From Neodontobutis hainanensis (Eukaryota; Chordata; Actinopteri; Gobiiformes; Odontobutidae), in the NCBI GenBank assembly GCA_024349245.1, contig JALDNG010000102.1, positions 716,001 to 780,000 of the forward strand: a DNA stretch of 64,000 bases, in the 5' to 3' direction. Both the position numbers and the translations under genes were made by a program. The notes below the pieces were generated by a model. The model did not search any database. It saw only the letters and a program-made list of their open reading frames with translations, and had not been told where the DNA came from. Within the stretch, counting starts at the first letter, position 1, and every line of letters starts with the position of its first letter. This document shows, piece by piece, positions 1 through 13,208 of this stretch.

Positions 1-3000
1 CAGTGGAAGAAGCTATTTTAGTTCTGTTACTGAGATTTGCTACAGGTGCCCAGAGAGGACAAACTAAGCACTGCAGGAGGAGTAGTGCAGTCGCGTTTGT
101 TTTTGAGTGCACATTCTTACAAAATGTAAAAAGGATCTTACTAAAATCATTTTGTTAAAACATTTTTCAAAACAAAGTGACCATCTGACCTTTTCCACCA
201 GGTTTGCTCAGAGACAACAACATGCCCCTGCTGGGCTTCTATGGCTGTTCAAATACTCTTTGGCTAGATATTGCAAAAAAATAGCCATAGTTAGTCATTG
301 TTACTCTCAAATTCTGTTCTGAAATGCTGTTAATGGTTAATGGTAAATCCATAATTACCACCTGTAACTGTTATTTAAGCCCAAACTATGATCTTTTATC
401 CTTTTTAAAATCAGTTTTGTGCCTAAACTTAAGTATAACAGTTACTGCACTGGGTCTTAATTTATGATAGCACTTTGTAGAACGGTCATATTAATTTGAA
501 GTGTATGAATTCTTTGACTTTTTCTTGTCAAGATATGAGGACTTGTTTATATCAATAATAAACGAAGAAAAGTGAATGAATTATTAGACAAAGTGGCAGG
601 CTAATTCACATATTCTGTCTCTCTGTATATTACTGGTGAGTGACAGATTGAGGAAAGCCCTGTGTGGGTGTTTTTAACCCTTTTTCCATTCTGCGTGTTA
701 ATGTCTGAGTGAATATCCTTGTACCTTAGCTGTAACTGAGTGACAGAATGAGTGAGAGTGAACGCCGGGATCAGTTCATGTGAGCGCTCTCTGTATATGT
801 GGTCAACCCACCGGTGAATAGCACTGCATTAGCGAGGCCATTAGCACATTTATCTGCTGTAATGCCCGAGTGTTAGTGACACGTATGAGTCCCCTCTCTA
901 CTTAGGCTCTGTTTGTGACAGACAGCACTGACATGCCCGGTGACAGTACTGCCACTGCGGTGCCACTGAGGCCACATACCACCAGCTTTGTTGGGCTTCA
1001 CACTTAAAACAAATATCCAAATATTACTGCAGTATTCCAACAATCTTCAAGAGATAGACAGGCAATAAACAGTTAGTCACACACAAAAAAATCAAATATT
1101 GCAATTTTTTTTTACTTTTGGCCTTTTACTTGATAGGACAGTAGATTGACAGGAACAGGGAGTGAGAGAGGGGAATAATTTTGGGCAAATAACGCATCGG
1201 GACCCCGCCCCCCTTCTCCTCCCACCAAAACACATACACATACACAGTTGTTAATGACAAAGAGGTGCATTCTAACAAGATATAACGTTTCCTGTAGTGT
1301 CCCTGTGTCTGACCGCTCCCTGCCACAGCCAGGGTCACATTTAGTCTCCGAGGGTAAATTCCAGCATGAATGATGTGAAGTACTCCTCAATCTTGGCTCA
1401 ATATACTGCAGACTGCCAGTTAGCCATAAATGAGGCCATTTGATGAGCCAAGTTTGGACACAGGAGCGTAATGGCAGCATTAAAAAGGAGACCTGAGAGA
1501 ATGGATGGCTGGACATCAGTCACTTTAATCACCTGTTTCATTATTCAGTGGACGGGTGCCACCTGGTCATACATGAAGGGTGTCAATGGGATGTGGCTCT
1601 GGAGCAGAGTGAGACATCTGTAAGTGCAGCTTTAGGAGTAGAGGTCCGGTCTGCTAAAGCTTTGCTATTTCAAGCAAAGCCACAAGCACACTTGCTTTTT
1701 TTATAAAGATAGAAAATAAAAGTATCTTCATTAGTCCGATTTATTTTTTATAATTAGGTCATTTTTTGATCTAATCCACTGGAGATTGGATTGTTATGAT
1801 GAACATCCAAAGAAACTATGTTCACGAGGATGGAAGGTGCTGCAGTTTTACAATCTGCTGTGCTGTATGTGTTTCTCTGATGGAATGATTGGGTCCTAGT
1901 TGGGTCTGAATCTGGATCAGTTAGTTTTTAGGTTTAACAGATCATACAGTAGTTGTAACGAGTATAGATTCAATCTCCTCTGAACAGTTAATGTTAAGGT
2001 TTTCTGAACATGACTGTGTTATGAAATAGGCAGATTTAACACTATAATCATTTGAAACACTGTAAAGGTCAGAACAGAGGAAAGGTAAGCCATGCTAGAG
2101 GATGATCTATCCCCTTGCATTTCAATGCAGCTCTATGGTCCACTTTTCACAGGAGCACAACACAGAGACGATAAGAGAGAATAAGCTGTCAGCAGGCCGA
2201 GTTCACCAATCCCTTCTCTATTCTTCACATTACTACAGAAGGAACAATGTGTCTGCGGTGGCAGGTGGCCATAGTTCATAATGTGCTGATGCTGACCAAG
2301 TGTCAGTTTGATCCATGGGATCGGTGAGTAGGACGGGGCTGTGGCTCCTGAATCCTTAAGCAAGCAACTGTGCGGTGTTCCTATGGGGATGGCTGGAGAC
2401 ATGATACAGATGAGACCCGCAACTATCTGCCTAATGGCAGACAAAGCACAAAGAGCTTTCTTGTAAAAGAAAAGGCAGATGCCAGGACAGGTGAAGGGTT
2501 GGGCATCACATTTACAAATGCCACAAAAAGAGATATGCACTTGTCACTGGGTGTTATTTGTCTACAGCAGTATCTGTTTTATAAACAACATGTTCAATGT
2601 TTATGGGTTTCTCTGTCTCACATTAGTTGATGTCTGTAGCTCAACTACCAACACTTCAATGGTTCAGCTTTAGGCACAAACTTCTGACATGTTAAATGTA
2701 GGACCACGGCGGGCTAAACAGAGTTACTTTTAGTCTTTATACGCTGACATGAAAAAAATTGAACTTTGGAGAGGCATTGTTAGGACACAGTTGTTTTTTG
2801 CTCACTGATACACATTCACACACTCCTTGAGGCGGGATCGGCAGTAAGCGGTGAGCCGAGTGAGCGTGATCAAAGCGACAAAGCACAGCAAACGAGACAC
2901 ACACAGCCCCACATCTTCAGTGAAAAAAAAAAACTCACATCAACAGAGCCACTTTATCGGTCCCTGGATCTGACTCAACTGCATTTACATATTCAACAAA

Positions 3001-6000
3001 CTGTCACAACTGCAGCCCTAGGCATTTGTTTGAGAAAGATTAATTTATTAAGTGATGAGTAAAATATTTACAGAGTGACAATATATTCGTGTCACCTGAA
3101 CAATGTGCACACCAGCCTGTAATTTTTTTACAGCGTATCTGTGGATTTAATAAAATGTCCACCCGATAATGATTGTGTTTTATGTTCCTTGTGAGTTTGC
3201 TTGTCAATGAACTAATAAAGGGCATCAGTGTTTAAAGCTAATTAAAGTGAGAAACATCAGCTCAACAGTAAATTAAATGCAATATTATGTGATTTATTTG
3301 ATTAGATGTCTTAGGCAAAATGCTTAGTAAAATTTCTATTTCTTTTTTGCTCATAGGTCCATTTTCCGTTGACCCAAGCCCCTGCCCTTGATCCTCTTTC
3401 AGTCCCAGACACTCCCTCCCTCTCTTTTGGTCTTCCGCTGCGATTTATTGCACGGGGCAGGCAGACAGCGGAGAAACCTCCCTGTATGGAGCGATCTGTC
3501 ATCTCAACATTATCAGCCCAACACACCGCCTTCCATATTGTGCTACAAGGGCTTGGGCAAATTGCTATTTTTATTGGACATGATAAAGGAAATGCTACCT
3601 TATGTTCACATTTTTTACTGCCCCATGTTCGAGCGGGACATGCAGTGATTCACTACACTGGAAACTAGTTTGTGCCGGGTGACGTGTGTGTTGCTGGGTG
3701 GAGAGGCTAAAAGAGACGACGCAAAAGGGCTGTAGTAAAATTGTCAACCATTAGACAGTTCTACAGAGGTTTTATTCAATAGATCCTTACAAAAATGTCA
3801 GTCACTGAGCCACACACTGTAGAAAAATAAACCGTTGTTAAATTACTTTAAATAACTGTACGTCTTCATACGTAATACTGTTAACGTACACTGAATCCAT
3901 TTTTATAACTATATAACTATAATGCTGCGTACATATCCTACATATGGTGTAATGTTTAAATCATTGAAAATAAATGACTACCTTTCAAAAGGCTAACAAA
4001 TTACAATACTAAGGTATATAATACCACTTTTGCATTATAGGGATTAGTCAGGTTAAAGCAATAACCTCGGCAGGGCAAAAGTTCATTATTTAGCTTGGAA
4101 TAAAAAAGCTTTCAGTCAAATATGTTGGACATCAACATTTGAACATGTAAATATATATGTTTGTTTTGTTTTTTTTCTTTTAACTAATTGTTTAGGAAGA
4201 GAATATTTGGTTAAGTTTAGAATAATAATGTTACATTGATAGTTGAGATTAGCAAAAGAAATTAGGTTATTTCCTGATCAGCAGCCAGTCAGTTATACTG
4301 AGTTATATATACAGTATAACTCTGTTTTTATTTATATTTTATTTTATGATATTATTATGTCTTTTCTTACCAGTTTGCTCTACAGACAGACTGGTGGCTT
4401 TATAGTTGCCTCTAAAACCGTTATATGATAGTAGTGTACAGGAACGTCATTATACAGGTAGAGTGGAAGTTCAAAGTGGGAAGATACTAATTTTAGTCCA
4501 AAATGCTTTCATAGTATTTAACCCCAAAATATATTTTTATAATTTTTTCTGTTATCCTCATGTTGTCTTGTGCTGTTCTTTGATTTTTTTTGCTACAAGA
4601 TGGAGTCAGGTTCCCACACCAGAACGTTGGGTAAAGGGTAAAACTAAAACAGAAAAAGACAAAAAGCAGAATTAAAGGCAAACCTATTACCATGTTCTTG
4701 GGCAGACGGCCGCATGTTGACTTCATCTGTCTCCTTGTTTTTCCTCCTCCTCCTCTCCTTCAATCCTTCTCTCGGCGAGCCCTCGGCGTGCCTGACAGCC
4801 AGCACTGCACCAAACTGACAGGCCCTCAAACCGTGGCCAAGAAAGCGAGCATTAATTAAGTCATTGCCGGACTGTAATTTCCTTGAGAAGTAAAAAAATT
4901 TCCTCACACGCGAAAAGGTTACCAAGACCTTTTCTGTGTCAAAATTACCATGCGTCATGAATATTAATGCGCTTAATGAAGACAACCTTTGCTTCATCAA
5001 GAATGTTCCAGTAGCAGGTGCCAAGCTGATAAACTCACTCAGTGAAGGCTGTGTGTGTGTTTTCCCACTTTTTCCCTCGATCTCTTTCTTCTTTTTTCAG
5101 TTTTATGTCAGATCCTCAGAGAGTCAGTTATTTAAATCAACATCTTGCTATCTGAATTTCACTGGCAAACACACGCATGGTTAAATATCTTCCTCTCCCA
5201 TCCTTGTTTTTCTTTCTTAGGCCTGCTTCTGCTGCTCTAGACTTTTAAAAGACCCATTTTTATTTTTATTTTTTAAATTTTGTGAGTATTCAGCATTACT
5301 ATGACCTCTACTTGCATCAAATTGCTCCCTGTTATAATCAATGGGCCTGCCTATTCACTAAATATGTCCATTCATTTATATAGGTCTTGACAAGTCTCAG
5401 AATGGCTTTTCCCTTTTAAAATATGTCAGAAAATCCAAGATGTGATTGGTTTGGCCTTTATTCAAATTTGGGACCAAAATTACTTTAGAATAAAAATGCA
5501 TTAGATAGAAAATTGCTTCACCACCAGATGTTCTTTTTGTTGTCCCTTTCTCAGATTGCACTAACCCCAAATGCAGCTTAGGGACCTCTCCTGCTTCCCT
5601 TTTATTAAAAAAAATGTAACCGAACCAATTTTTACTCTACAAAACTCGATTACACCAAAATGAAGTTTAGAGTTTAGCGTTAGTTCAGCGACAGAATGGC
5701 TTTTATCTCTGCCTCGTTAAACATGATGTGATAGAATTGACAGTCTTTATCTGCGTTTCACATTGCCCTTTTCTCTGTTAAGGTTTTTCTTTTTTGAGTT
5801 GTTTATCTGTGTTAAAAGACATAATCAGAGTTGAAAATAAACTTTATCGACAGCTATAAAACTTCCTGGAATGTCACATGACAAGCCGGTGTAGCCCAAT
5901 AGGAGCTCCTTTTTCCTTTTTTGAGCATGTGATTGGCCAGTGTAGAGATACACATCTATTAACATACCTTATAGTAAACAGTACATGGCATCATAAGGCC

Positions 6001-6007
6001 TGTAAAG

Positions 6008-6033
6008 AAAAAGAAAAGAAAAGAAAAGAAAAA
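6008..6033. repeat. (AAAAG)n microsatellite
   Basis: About five tandem AAAAG units, directly visible. Confidence 0.9.
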
Positions 6034-6440
6034 TATCAGGTGCAGTCTGTTTAAGTACTTAAGTAGAAATATTGTTTTTTACCTTTAAATGTACCCCTAG
6101 ATAAAAATGATTGGTGGTTTCAACGGTTTATGGTTAGGTCATGATCAGTGAGCAAATATTTCAGGATAATGTGTCAAGCTTTATGTCAAGTGTTTTGAGG
6201 AAAAATAATATTTCATTGAAGAAAGAAATTATATAATATAAGAAGATTTGTCCTTTAAATATAACCACCGTTTTCCCTTTTCCTCATCATGTAACTGAGG
6301 AAGTTCATGATGACCATATATGTACAAGGGGAGGAGCTTCGGAAAGTGCAGAGTGCAATGTGTGCATTATGCTGACTCTACTGTAGCTATAAGTCACCTA
6401 AAGCTAATGTGATTCTTTGTTTTGACCCCTATCTTTCATT

Positions 6441-6640
6441 GTGGGGGCAGAGTGGCTCAGGTGGTAGAGTAGGGCATCCAATAAGGTTGGCGGTTCCATT
6501 CCCGCTCTCCCTAGTTCATACTGTCATTGTGTTCTTGGGCAAGAAACTTGTGTGTGATTGTAGAGGTGAGTCTGGTGGTTGGTTGTAGAAGGCTGTGAGC
6601 ACTGTGTGTAAAAACTAAAAAATAATAAAATATAAACATA
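6441..6640 (+). mobile_element. tRNA-derived SINE copy (degenerate)
   Basis: A polymerase III A-box-like segment (6452-6469, core GTGGCTCAGGTGGTAGAG) is followed about 22 bp later by a B-box-like segment (6492-6502, GGTTCCATTCC, one change from GGTTCGANTCC). It is followed by the phrase GTTCTTGGGCAAGAAAC (6530-6546), recalled from memory as typical of abundant teleost tRNA-SINEs. The right end runs into AT-rich DNA near 6620-6650. No target-site duplication was resolved. A related copy lies at 58055. Confidence 0.7.
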
Positions 6641-7652
6641 ATATTGCTTATCTTTTTCAGCATTAATCCCATGGCCACATACAGTTATATAGAAAATTAT
6701 ATATTGACACACAGTAACCAGGTGTGACTGTGGAAGGCTGTTACTGTTCCTCTCCTCACATTCTCTGCCTATTATTTCCGTTGCCTAATTGAGATGCAGA
6801 AACATTGACAGAGCTCATTTACTGCGATGGAGAAGTGTGTAACGTGGAAAGGAACACAGATTATTACATCAGCGCAGCAGCGGCACACACAAAGGCAGGC
6901 AGACAGTCGCGTTAGAGCAAGAGAATGTAATTTGGCACTGTGTTGGTAAAGTGAAAAGCCCCCTACATGTTCTGCAAGGATTTGTACTTGAGGTCTTTTG
7001 TAGTGTCGCAGAAAGCTAAAGCATTTTGGGATATGACTTCATGTGCTTTGAGCCGTGTGCACTGTATTTATGGCACCCATTTCCAAGACTGTCAGGTGGC
7101 TACATGTGGGTCATAAGGGAATATATATATTTGCTTTGTAAGCTTAAAAAATGAAAGTGTGTTGTTTTTCAAAACCTTAACACTATGTATCTTACAGGTT
7201 ATAGTCTTCATTGATAAATTGGGTCTGGAGAAGATCAGGAAATACAACTTTAATAACTATTCACCTTGGCGCTGAGGCAGACTGGTTGAAGTTCTTAGAG
7301 CATCTAGAATATATATATGCACATCCTCATACATTTGTCATTGCACCACCACTAACTTTTGTAACCCACTTTTATTTGACTTGAGAATCAAAGTTCCATA
7401 TTACCCCTGAGAAACATTTTAATGGCCTGTATAGTATAGAGTGAGGTACAGTCATCTTGCTTTACACACGCCTTTACACGCAGCAGACATATGTAACTCT
7501 GAGTGCAACTGTATCGCTCAGAAAAACTTTCACTTGTCTTTGTGTCCCTTTGTTACAATGTTCCTTCTGTGTGTGGATGACAAAGAAGTTGGCTTGTCCT
7601 CTTGAGACAAAGGGACCTCATTCACACATATGTGGACACACTGTCTTTCACT

Positions 7653-7654
<2 letters not shown>

Positions 7655-7684
<30 letters not shown>
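7655..7684. repeat. (CA)15 microsatellite
   Basis: Uninterrupted CA dinucleotides, followed by CATACACATATG. Open frames overlapping it encode only His/Thr or Val/Cys repeats and are not genes. Confidence 0.95.
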
Positions 7685-7689
<5 letters not shown>

Positions 7690-10374
7690 ATATGCACTGA
7701 GCACTGAGGTCTGCTGTCATACACCTCTCATTAATTCCTACCTGTCAGCCGGCTCCCCCTACCGTATCGGCCCCCCGAAAGGTGACAGCTTTCCAATGAC
7801 TGACAAAGGCTCTTTAGGTGATACAGAAGATCCCTAGCAACCACTGGCTTCTGTAAAGTGCCCCTCAAATGTCACTTTTGCTGCTCGGAGACGTGCACAC
7901 ACACACACCCACACAAAGTATTTTTAAAACGGAGGCCTGCTCTCAAGTCTTCAGCCATCTTTGACATCCAGAGGCTATGGATGTCACCGAGGCCTCAGCT
8001 CTTAAAGCTTTTAACATCCGAGAGAGATGGCGTTGTTTGACAGTGCTATTGGTGGATGCTATTGTTGCGTGTCGTTTCCAACCTCAAGTGCATTGGATTT
8101 GCTTGTTTTTTTTCTGGTGTAAGAGGCAGATAAGGTAGAGCAAGAAGCAGAAGCAAACTTTTCCCTGCGTGTCCATTCAGCTGTCAGGTGCTGAGTGGCA
8201 ACACCAAGCAATATTGGTGTCGGCTGTTACTAGTTGTGCTCGGGTCAAGTACAGAGAAATGCCGGCTTCTTGTATTGACGTCGTTCAGCTGTCTCGAGTT
8301 ATTCCACAGTGCAGTGTTGCCTGCGTCAAGTCTACTTTTATACAGCTGTTTTAGCAGGCAGAGTTTCAGGTGCCATTTACACAACAATGGTTCTCTCCCA
8401 AAACAGCTATGTCCTGCTTCTGATGACGGCCATTCATTACACAATCATTTTGGATATCTAAACATTTAAAAGTCTGTGCCAGTGGTGAAAGACAGTCTTT
8501 TTTGTACTTCATAAACATTTCAGAGTTTACATTTGTTAAAGAGAAATTAGTAGACACATTTTGGCAGCAGAATTCCTTTAAGCAAGTTCCTATATAAAGG
8601 AACATGTCAACAGCTTGTAGTTTATTCTTGATTTCAAAGGTTCTATCTGTTGTTTCTGACATTAGCAATCAAGACACCATCTACAAGTACATTTTCTTTA
8701 GCTCAACCGAACCATGTGACTCTTTTAAAATAAAACATTGCTTACTTTTTTGGTGTGCCGTTGTTGTATGAACAGGCCAATTATTCTTCTAAAAGCTATG
8801 GTTGTAAATCTACCTGGTAATACATGTTATATATAATACCAAATGTCAGAAAACACCCTGACTACTCTAGATCTGTTCACTGGTTGTTGCTGTTTGAAAC
8901 TGGGAGGGGCACTGAAGGTGAGCTGATCAAATTAACAAGTATCACACACTGTGACTCAAATAAAACTCACAACAGGACGTCACTGCTCCGAGAACAAACG
9001 CCTTAGGTCTGTTGGTATGCATGAAGATTTTATCACAACCTGGATAGTCTTGCACAAGAGCTGCCATTTATAAAAAGCAATAAATGCACTTTTTACAACT
9101 AGTCTACACACATGTCTTACAACATCCCGCTTTTCAAAAGAAACAATCGCATGTTTCAATATACACACACAAAATTCTTAGGCGAAGACGATTGGTAATG
9201 TACTCCAATCAGGAAAGATATTACACTCAATTAACTCCCCAATGCTAATGGGACTAAAACAAACAGTTGCTCTGACATCTGACATCTCATCACCAAAAAC
9301 AAAAAAGTTAGTCTAAAGCTAACAGTAAAGCCCTCCCTTTTGTGTTATTGAGTAAGGATATATTTGAAGAATATTGTGGTGTATGCAATAATTGTAAATA
9401 ACAAAACATTTGTAAAACAAGACTGAAATGTATATAAGAGCTAAAAAAAAAAAAAGTTCAAATACTAAAGTTCTGTTTAATTTGACAAATTTAAAGTTAA
9501 ACTCTGAACCTCCATTCATCTGCCTTTACACTGACCATATTTAAACCTTTAAAATGAGGCAAATGTCAAAAAATATATGGCTCTGAGTCCGGTGCCAAAA
9601 TTAATTATATAACCTATTGTAGCATACCTCTAAAGTTCACGGTGCATAAAAAACTTAATATGCATGGCCTTCACCTTTTACGGGCCCATAAAGTTGAGTA
9701 GAGTTGTGCTAATTCTTTTGTAATATGACAGCGATAATTTATTAGGAGCGGCATATGTTAATATCAGTCCTTGTGGGGAAGGGGTCTTTAAAACTTGGGC
9801 TAGAAGTCCACCCACAAAGGATATTCATATTCTTATTTACTCTCTATTCTTTTCTTTTAATTGGACTCTGCTGACGGCATTAGTGTTAACAGTGGTACAA
9901 GGTAATCACATACAGAAGGAACCAAGGCACTCAATTCAATTCAGCATTTTTTTTGATTTGCAGTTTTTTTCAAAAGAGTGGGGTTATATATTTTTATGTC
10001 ATTTTCGCAAGCTCACTGTTGTGCCTCCTTTATGGCCATGTCAGAATTTGACGACTGTGAGTAGGCTACAACATATTTTAATATCACATTAACTGCTTTA
10101 AATGCAACCAAATGATAATACACACAGCTATTCACACTTGACCAATCAGAGTCTTGAATCACAACTAAGTGAGAGTCAATGGCTTTGGTGTCAAAATATC
10201 ATTGAGTAGGATTAACATTAATACTGTATAAACAATTACTCAATGTATACAAATTATGTAAATTACTGAAATAGTTCTTAATGGTTAGATAGTAGTGTAC
10301 TAAATACTAGTGTAATAGTTAGTGTTTAGTAAAGTGGTACCAATCATTGTAAAATTCTAAATAGTTCATCTCAT

Positions 10375-10390
10375 AATATATATATATATA
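10375..10390. repeat. (TA)n short microsatellite
   Basis: Short alternating AT tract immediately before GTGTGACCC. Confidence 0.8.
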
Positions 10391-13080
10391 GTGTGACCCT
10401 GGATGCAGAAGATAGATGAATAGTGCGGTTAAAGCAGGTGTCTTTTTTATGCACTTGTACAGAACAGACCTGGAGCTGGTGCAGGGGGCTGAGGCCACTG
10501 TGACAACCCCACAGCCTGGTAAGGTCGAGCCCTACAGAGTGTCAGAGAGGTGGAATCATGATGTATTCCTCTGATGCCTCTCGCTTCTCACCTCTTGACT
10601 TTGTTGTTTTTCTCTGTTGCACCGGTGTCAATGTTCTCCCTTACTGCTGTGGACCTGTCTCCGGCCAGAGCTGGACAGAGCCAGCTGTTAACCCTCGCAA
10701 CGCCTTTAAGGAAATATAGCCCTTTGTGTTGCCTTTTCTGTGAATGAGTAACAGATTCGGCTGTACACTTGTTTTATAATGTTCAGGTTTATCTTTTTTA
10801 CAGCTAAAACAGCAGAATTGATATAGTGTCAACTGTAAACGGATCTAAAATGTCATGGGAGTCCCCATGTTGTTTTCCTATTTGTAAAAACGATATATGA
10901 CTGACTAACTGGTTAGTTGGGTACAGCTGTGAGTCCAATTTACCTGAAACATGTGTGAGTGCCCCCCTATTGCACACACTGTTAAAAAAAAAACATTGCA
11001 CAATAATGTTGATGATACTATTATCCAACAAAGGAAATTCTGCCTACTCCAGCTTTAATCAAGTGTGGAGTACTGTCTCATGTTGAGTTTCATCCTCAGT
11101 CCCTAACTCTGTATTGTACTGGTGATTTATAAAATTTAGAGTGGACACCTTTGTTTTTAATACTGAACATTTAGATTGAAAATGTTAAATTCTATCTCGT
11201 CCAAGATTAGGTTTAATTGTAGAGGTAAAAGCTCTTTATATTTATGTTAGGTAATCTGATAGTGCCAATATTCTGTAACATTCACACAAGCTGTCAAATA
11301 TATTTAGGCTGACAACATGATATAAGGCTTCGAGTTACACAAGAAACAAAACACAAATACAAAAGCCTTGTTGTTCAGTTGTTTTATTTATGCTCTGCCT
11401 CTGTGCTCTGTCTACCACGATCCCATGACAACAGTTGCAGTGGTCTGGATGTGTTGCCTTCACGATGCAGCTGATGTCTCTTAGCGTTAGTGAATATTCC
11501 AGTGGATAATGTTATGAGCGAAGGTTACAGGGTGACTATTTTTAGCAAGACATTATTTACATTATGTCAATAAGCAGAGTTGGTGTCGAGCTCTCACTTT
11601 TGTGTTATTTGTCAGTTCACGTGAGTCCCGGACGGTGGCAGATCTCTCCTTCCCTCGGCGTCCTCACTGAGAAGACAGTGAGAAGGCACTATTATATAGA
11701 GAGCTGTGTGTACGTGTGCTCAGGTGGCAGATGCCCTGGGTAAATCATTTCAGATCCATTTATTCAGAAGCCTGTGCGCAGACGACACCTGCACAGCGCT
11801 GCACACAGAAGTGCCACAATGTCAGCGACTTCGTTTTCAGCCCTGACCCCCACGGCTGCTGTGTGTAAATGGGCTCGCGTTTGCATGTTAGCATATATAG
11901 TGCACTGTTATGTTGCTCTCAATGTTGGGCGTCTCAGTCAAACGTGTCTTTTTTTTCAGACTCAAATAATAACTGTGAAAAAGGAGTGTTTTAAACGGCT
12001 GTGTTGTTTTCAATAAGCATCACTTCAGGATTTTCACTTCACTCTCGCAGCTAAGTAGTTAATTTGATTACTTCAATGAACAAACAGCATTCTTTTGGTG
12101 CCTAAATAGGAATTAATTTTTTTAAACAGCCAAGATCAAATTAAGGGTATTTTTAGTTGGGATGAATTTCTATTTCTCGATATGACAGCTGTCTAATCTG
12201 TGTTCAAAATGAGCTCGTTTGTGTGTGTCATTTGCGCGCTGACAGTCAGTTGTGACAGTTGTAAAGTGTTCTTGAAAAAACGCCCGACGTGGACACTCGA
12301 GGCAGCCAGACGAAAGATTTGCAGGCTGTGATGTCTGTGTGTCAAATTACTTATCTCGCTAAGCATATGCTGGCACTTCAGAATCATATACTTCAAAAAG
12401 CGTGGAGCCTTCAAAAAGCGTTAAAAAAAAAAATGTTTCATTCAACACATCAGTCATGTAGCCACCAGCAAAATGAGCGACTTGTCGTTTGCACTCAACA
12501 AAAAGCTTCTGACGACACTCTTGATGACGCTTTCAATTTGGAGAGACTGCTAATGATATCGTCTTGACTTTTCTTTCCACGAGATACAAGCAAACGACAA
12601 AGAGTACTTAGATGTGCACTCCAGCGAGAGCTTTCCCGATTATTAATTTGAATCTGACAATTAGTAAATCATTGCTGCAGCTGTTGACTTGGGTTTCTGT
12701 TTTTGAGAAGGTCATTCTAATCTTCGGAGAAAAAATGTCTATTTTGAGGCAATGACAACTTATTCCTGCGTGTGACGGGCCTGAAATAAAACTAAATTGA
12801 TTGACCTGATTAAAAAGGAAAGAAAGCTTGGCAAACAACATCCACTGACTTTTTTTATTTCTAGGTTTTCTTTTGTTTGAGCATCCCTTTTACACCTCGA
12901 CCCCCCATAACAGTATTCATAGAGCTGCAGGCAAATATCCCACTTGCCTCGTACCGTTTCAAGTGTTACTGAGGGCTAAACTATTTCATTGCACTAATTG
13001 GCCAATGTCAGTCCTGACGTTTGGATAAACAGAGGAAAAGGGGGAAAGCTGAGACAAATGGTGGCTAATTAAACTTGGTG

Positions 13081-13208
<128 letters not shown>

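Noticed and set aside
6452..6502. Functional tRNA gene
   Set aside because: A and B boxes are present, but the cloverleaf is not restorable by eye and the downstream body is that of a SINE.
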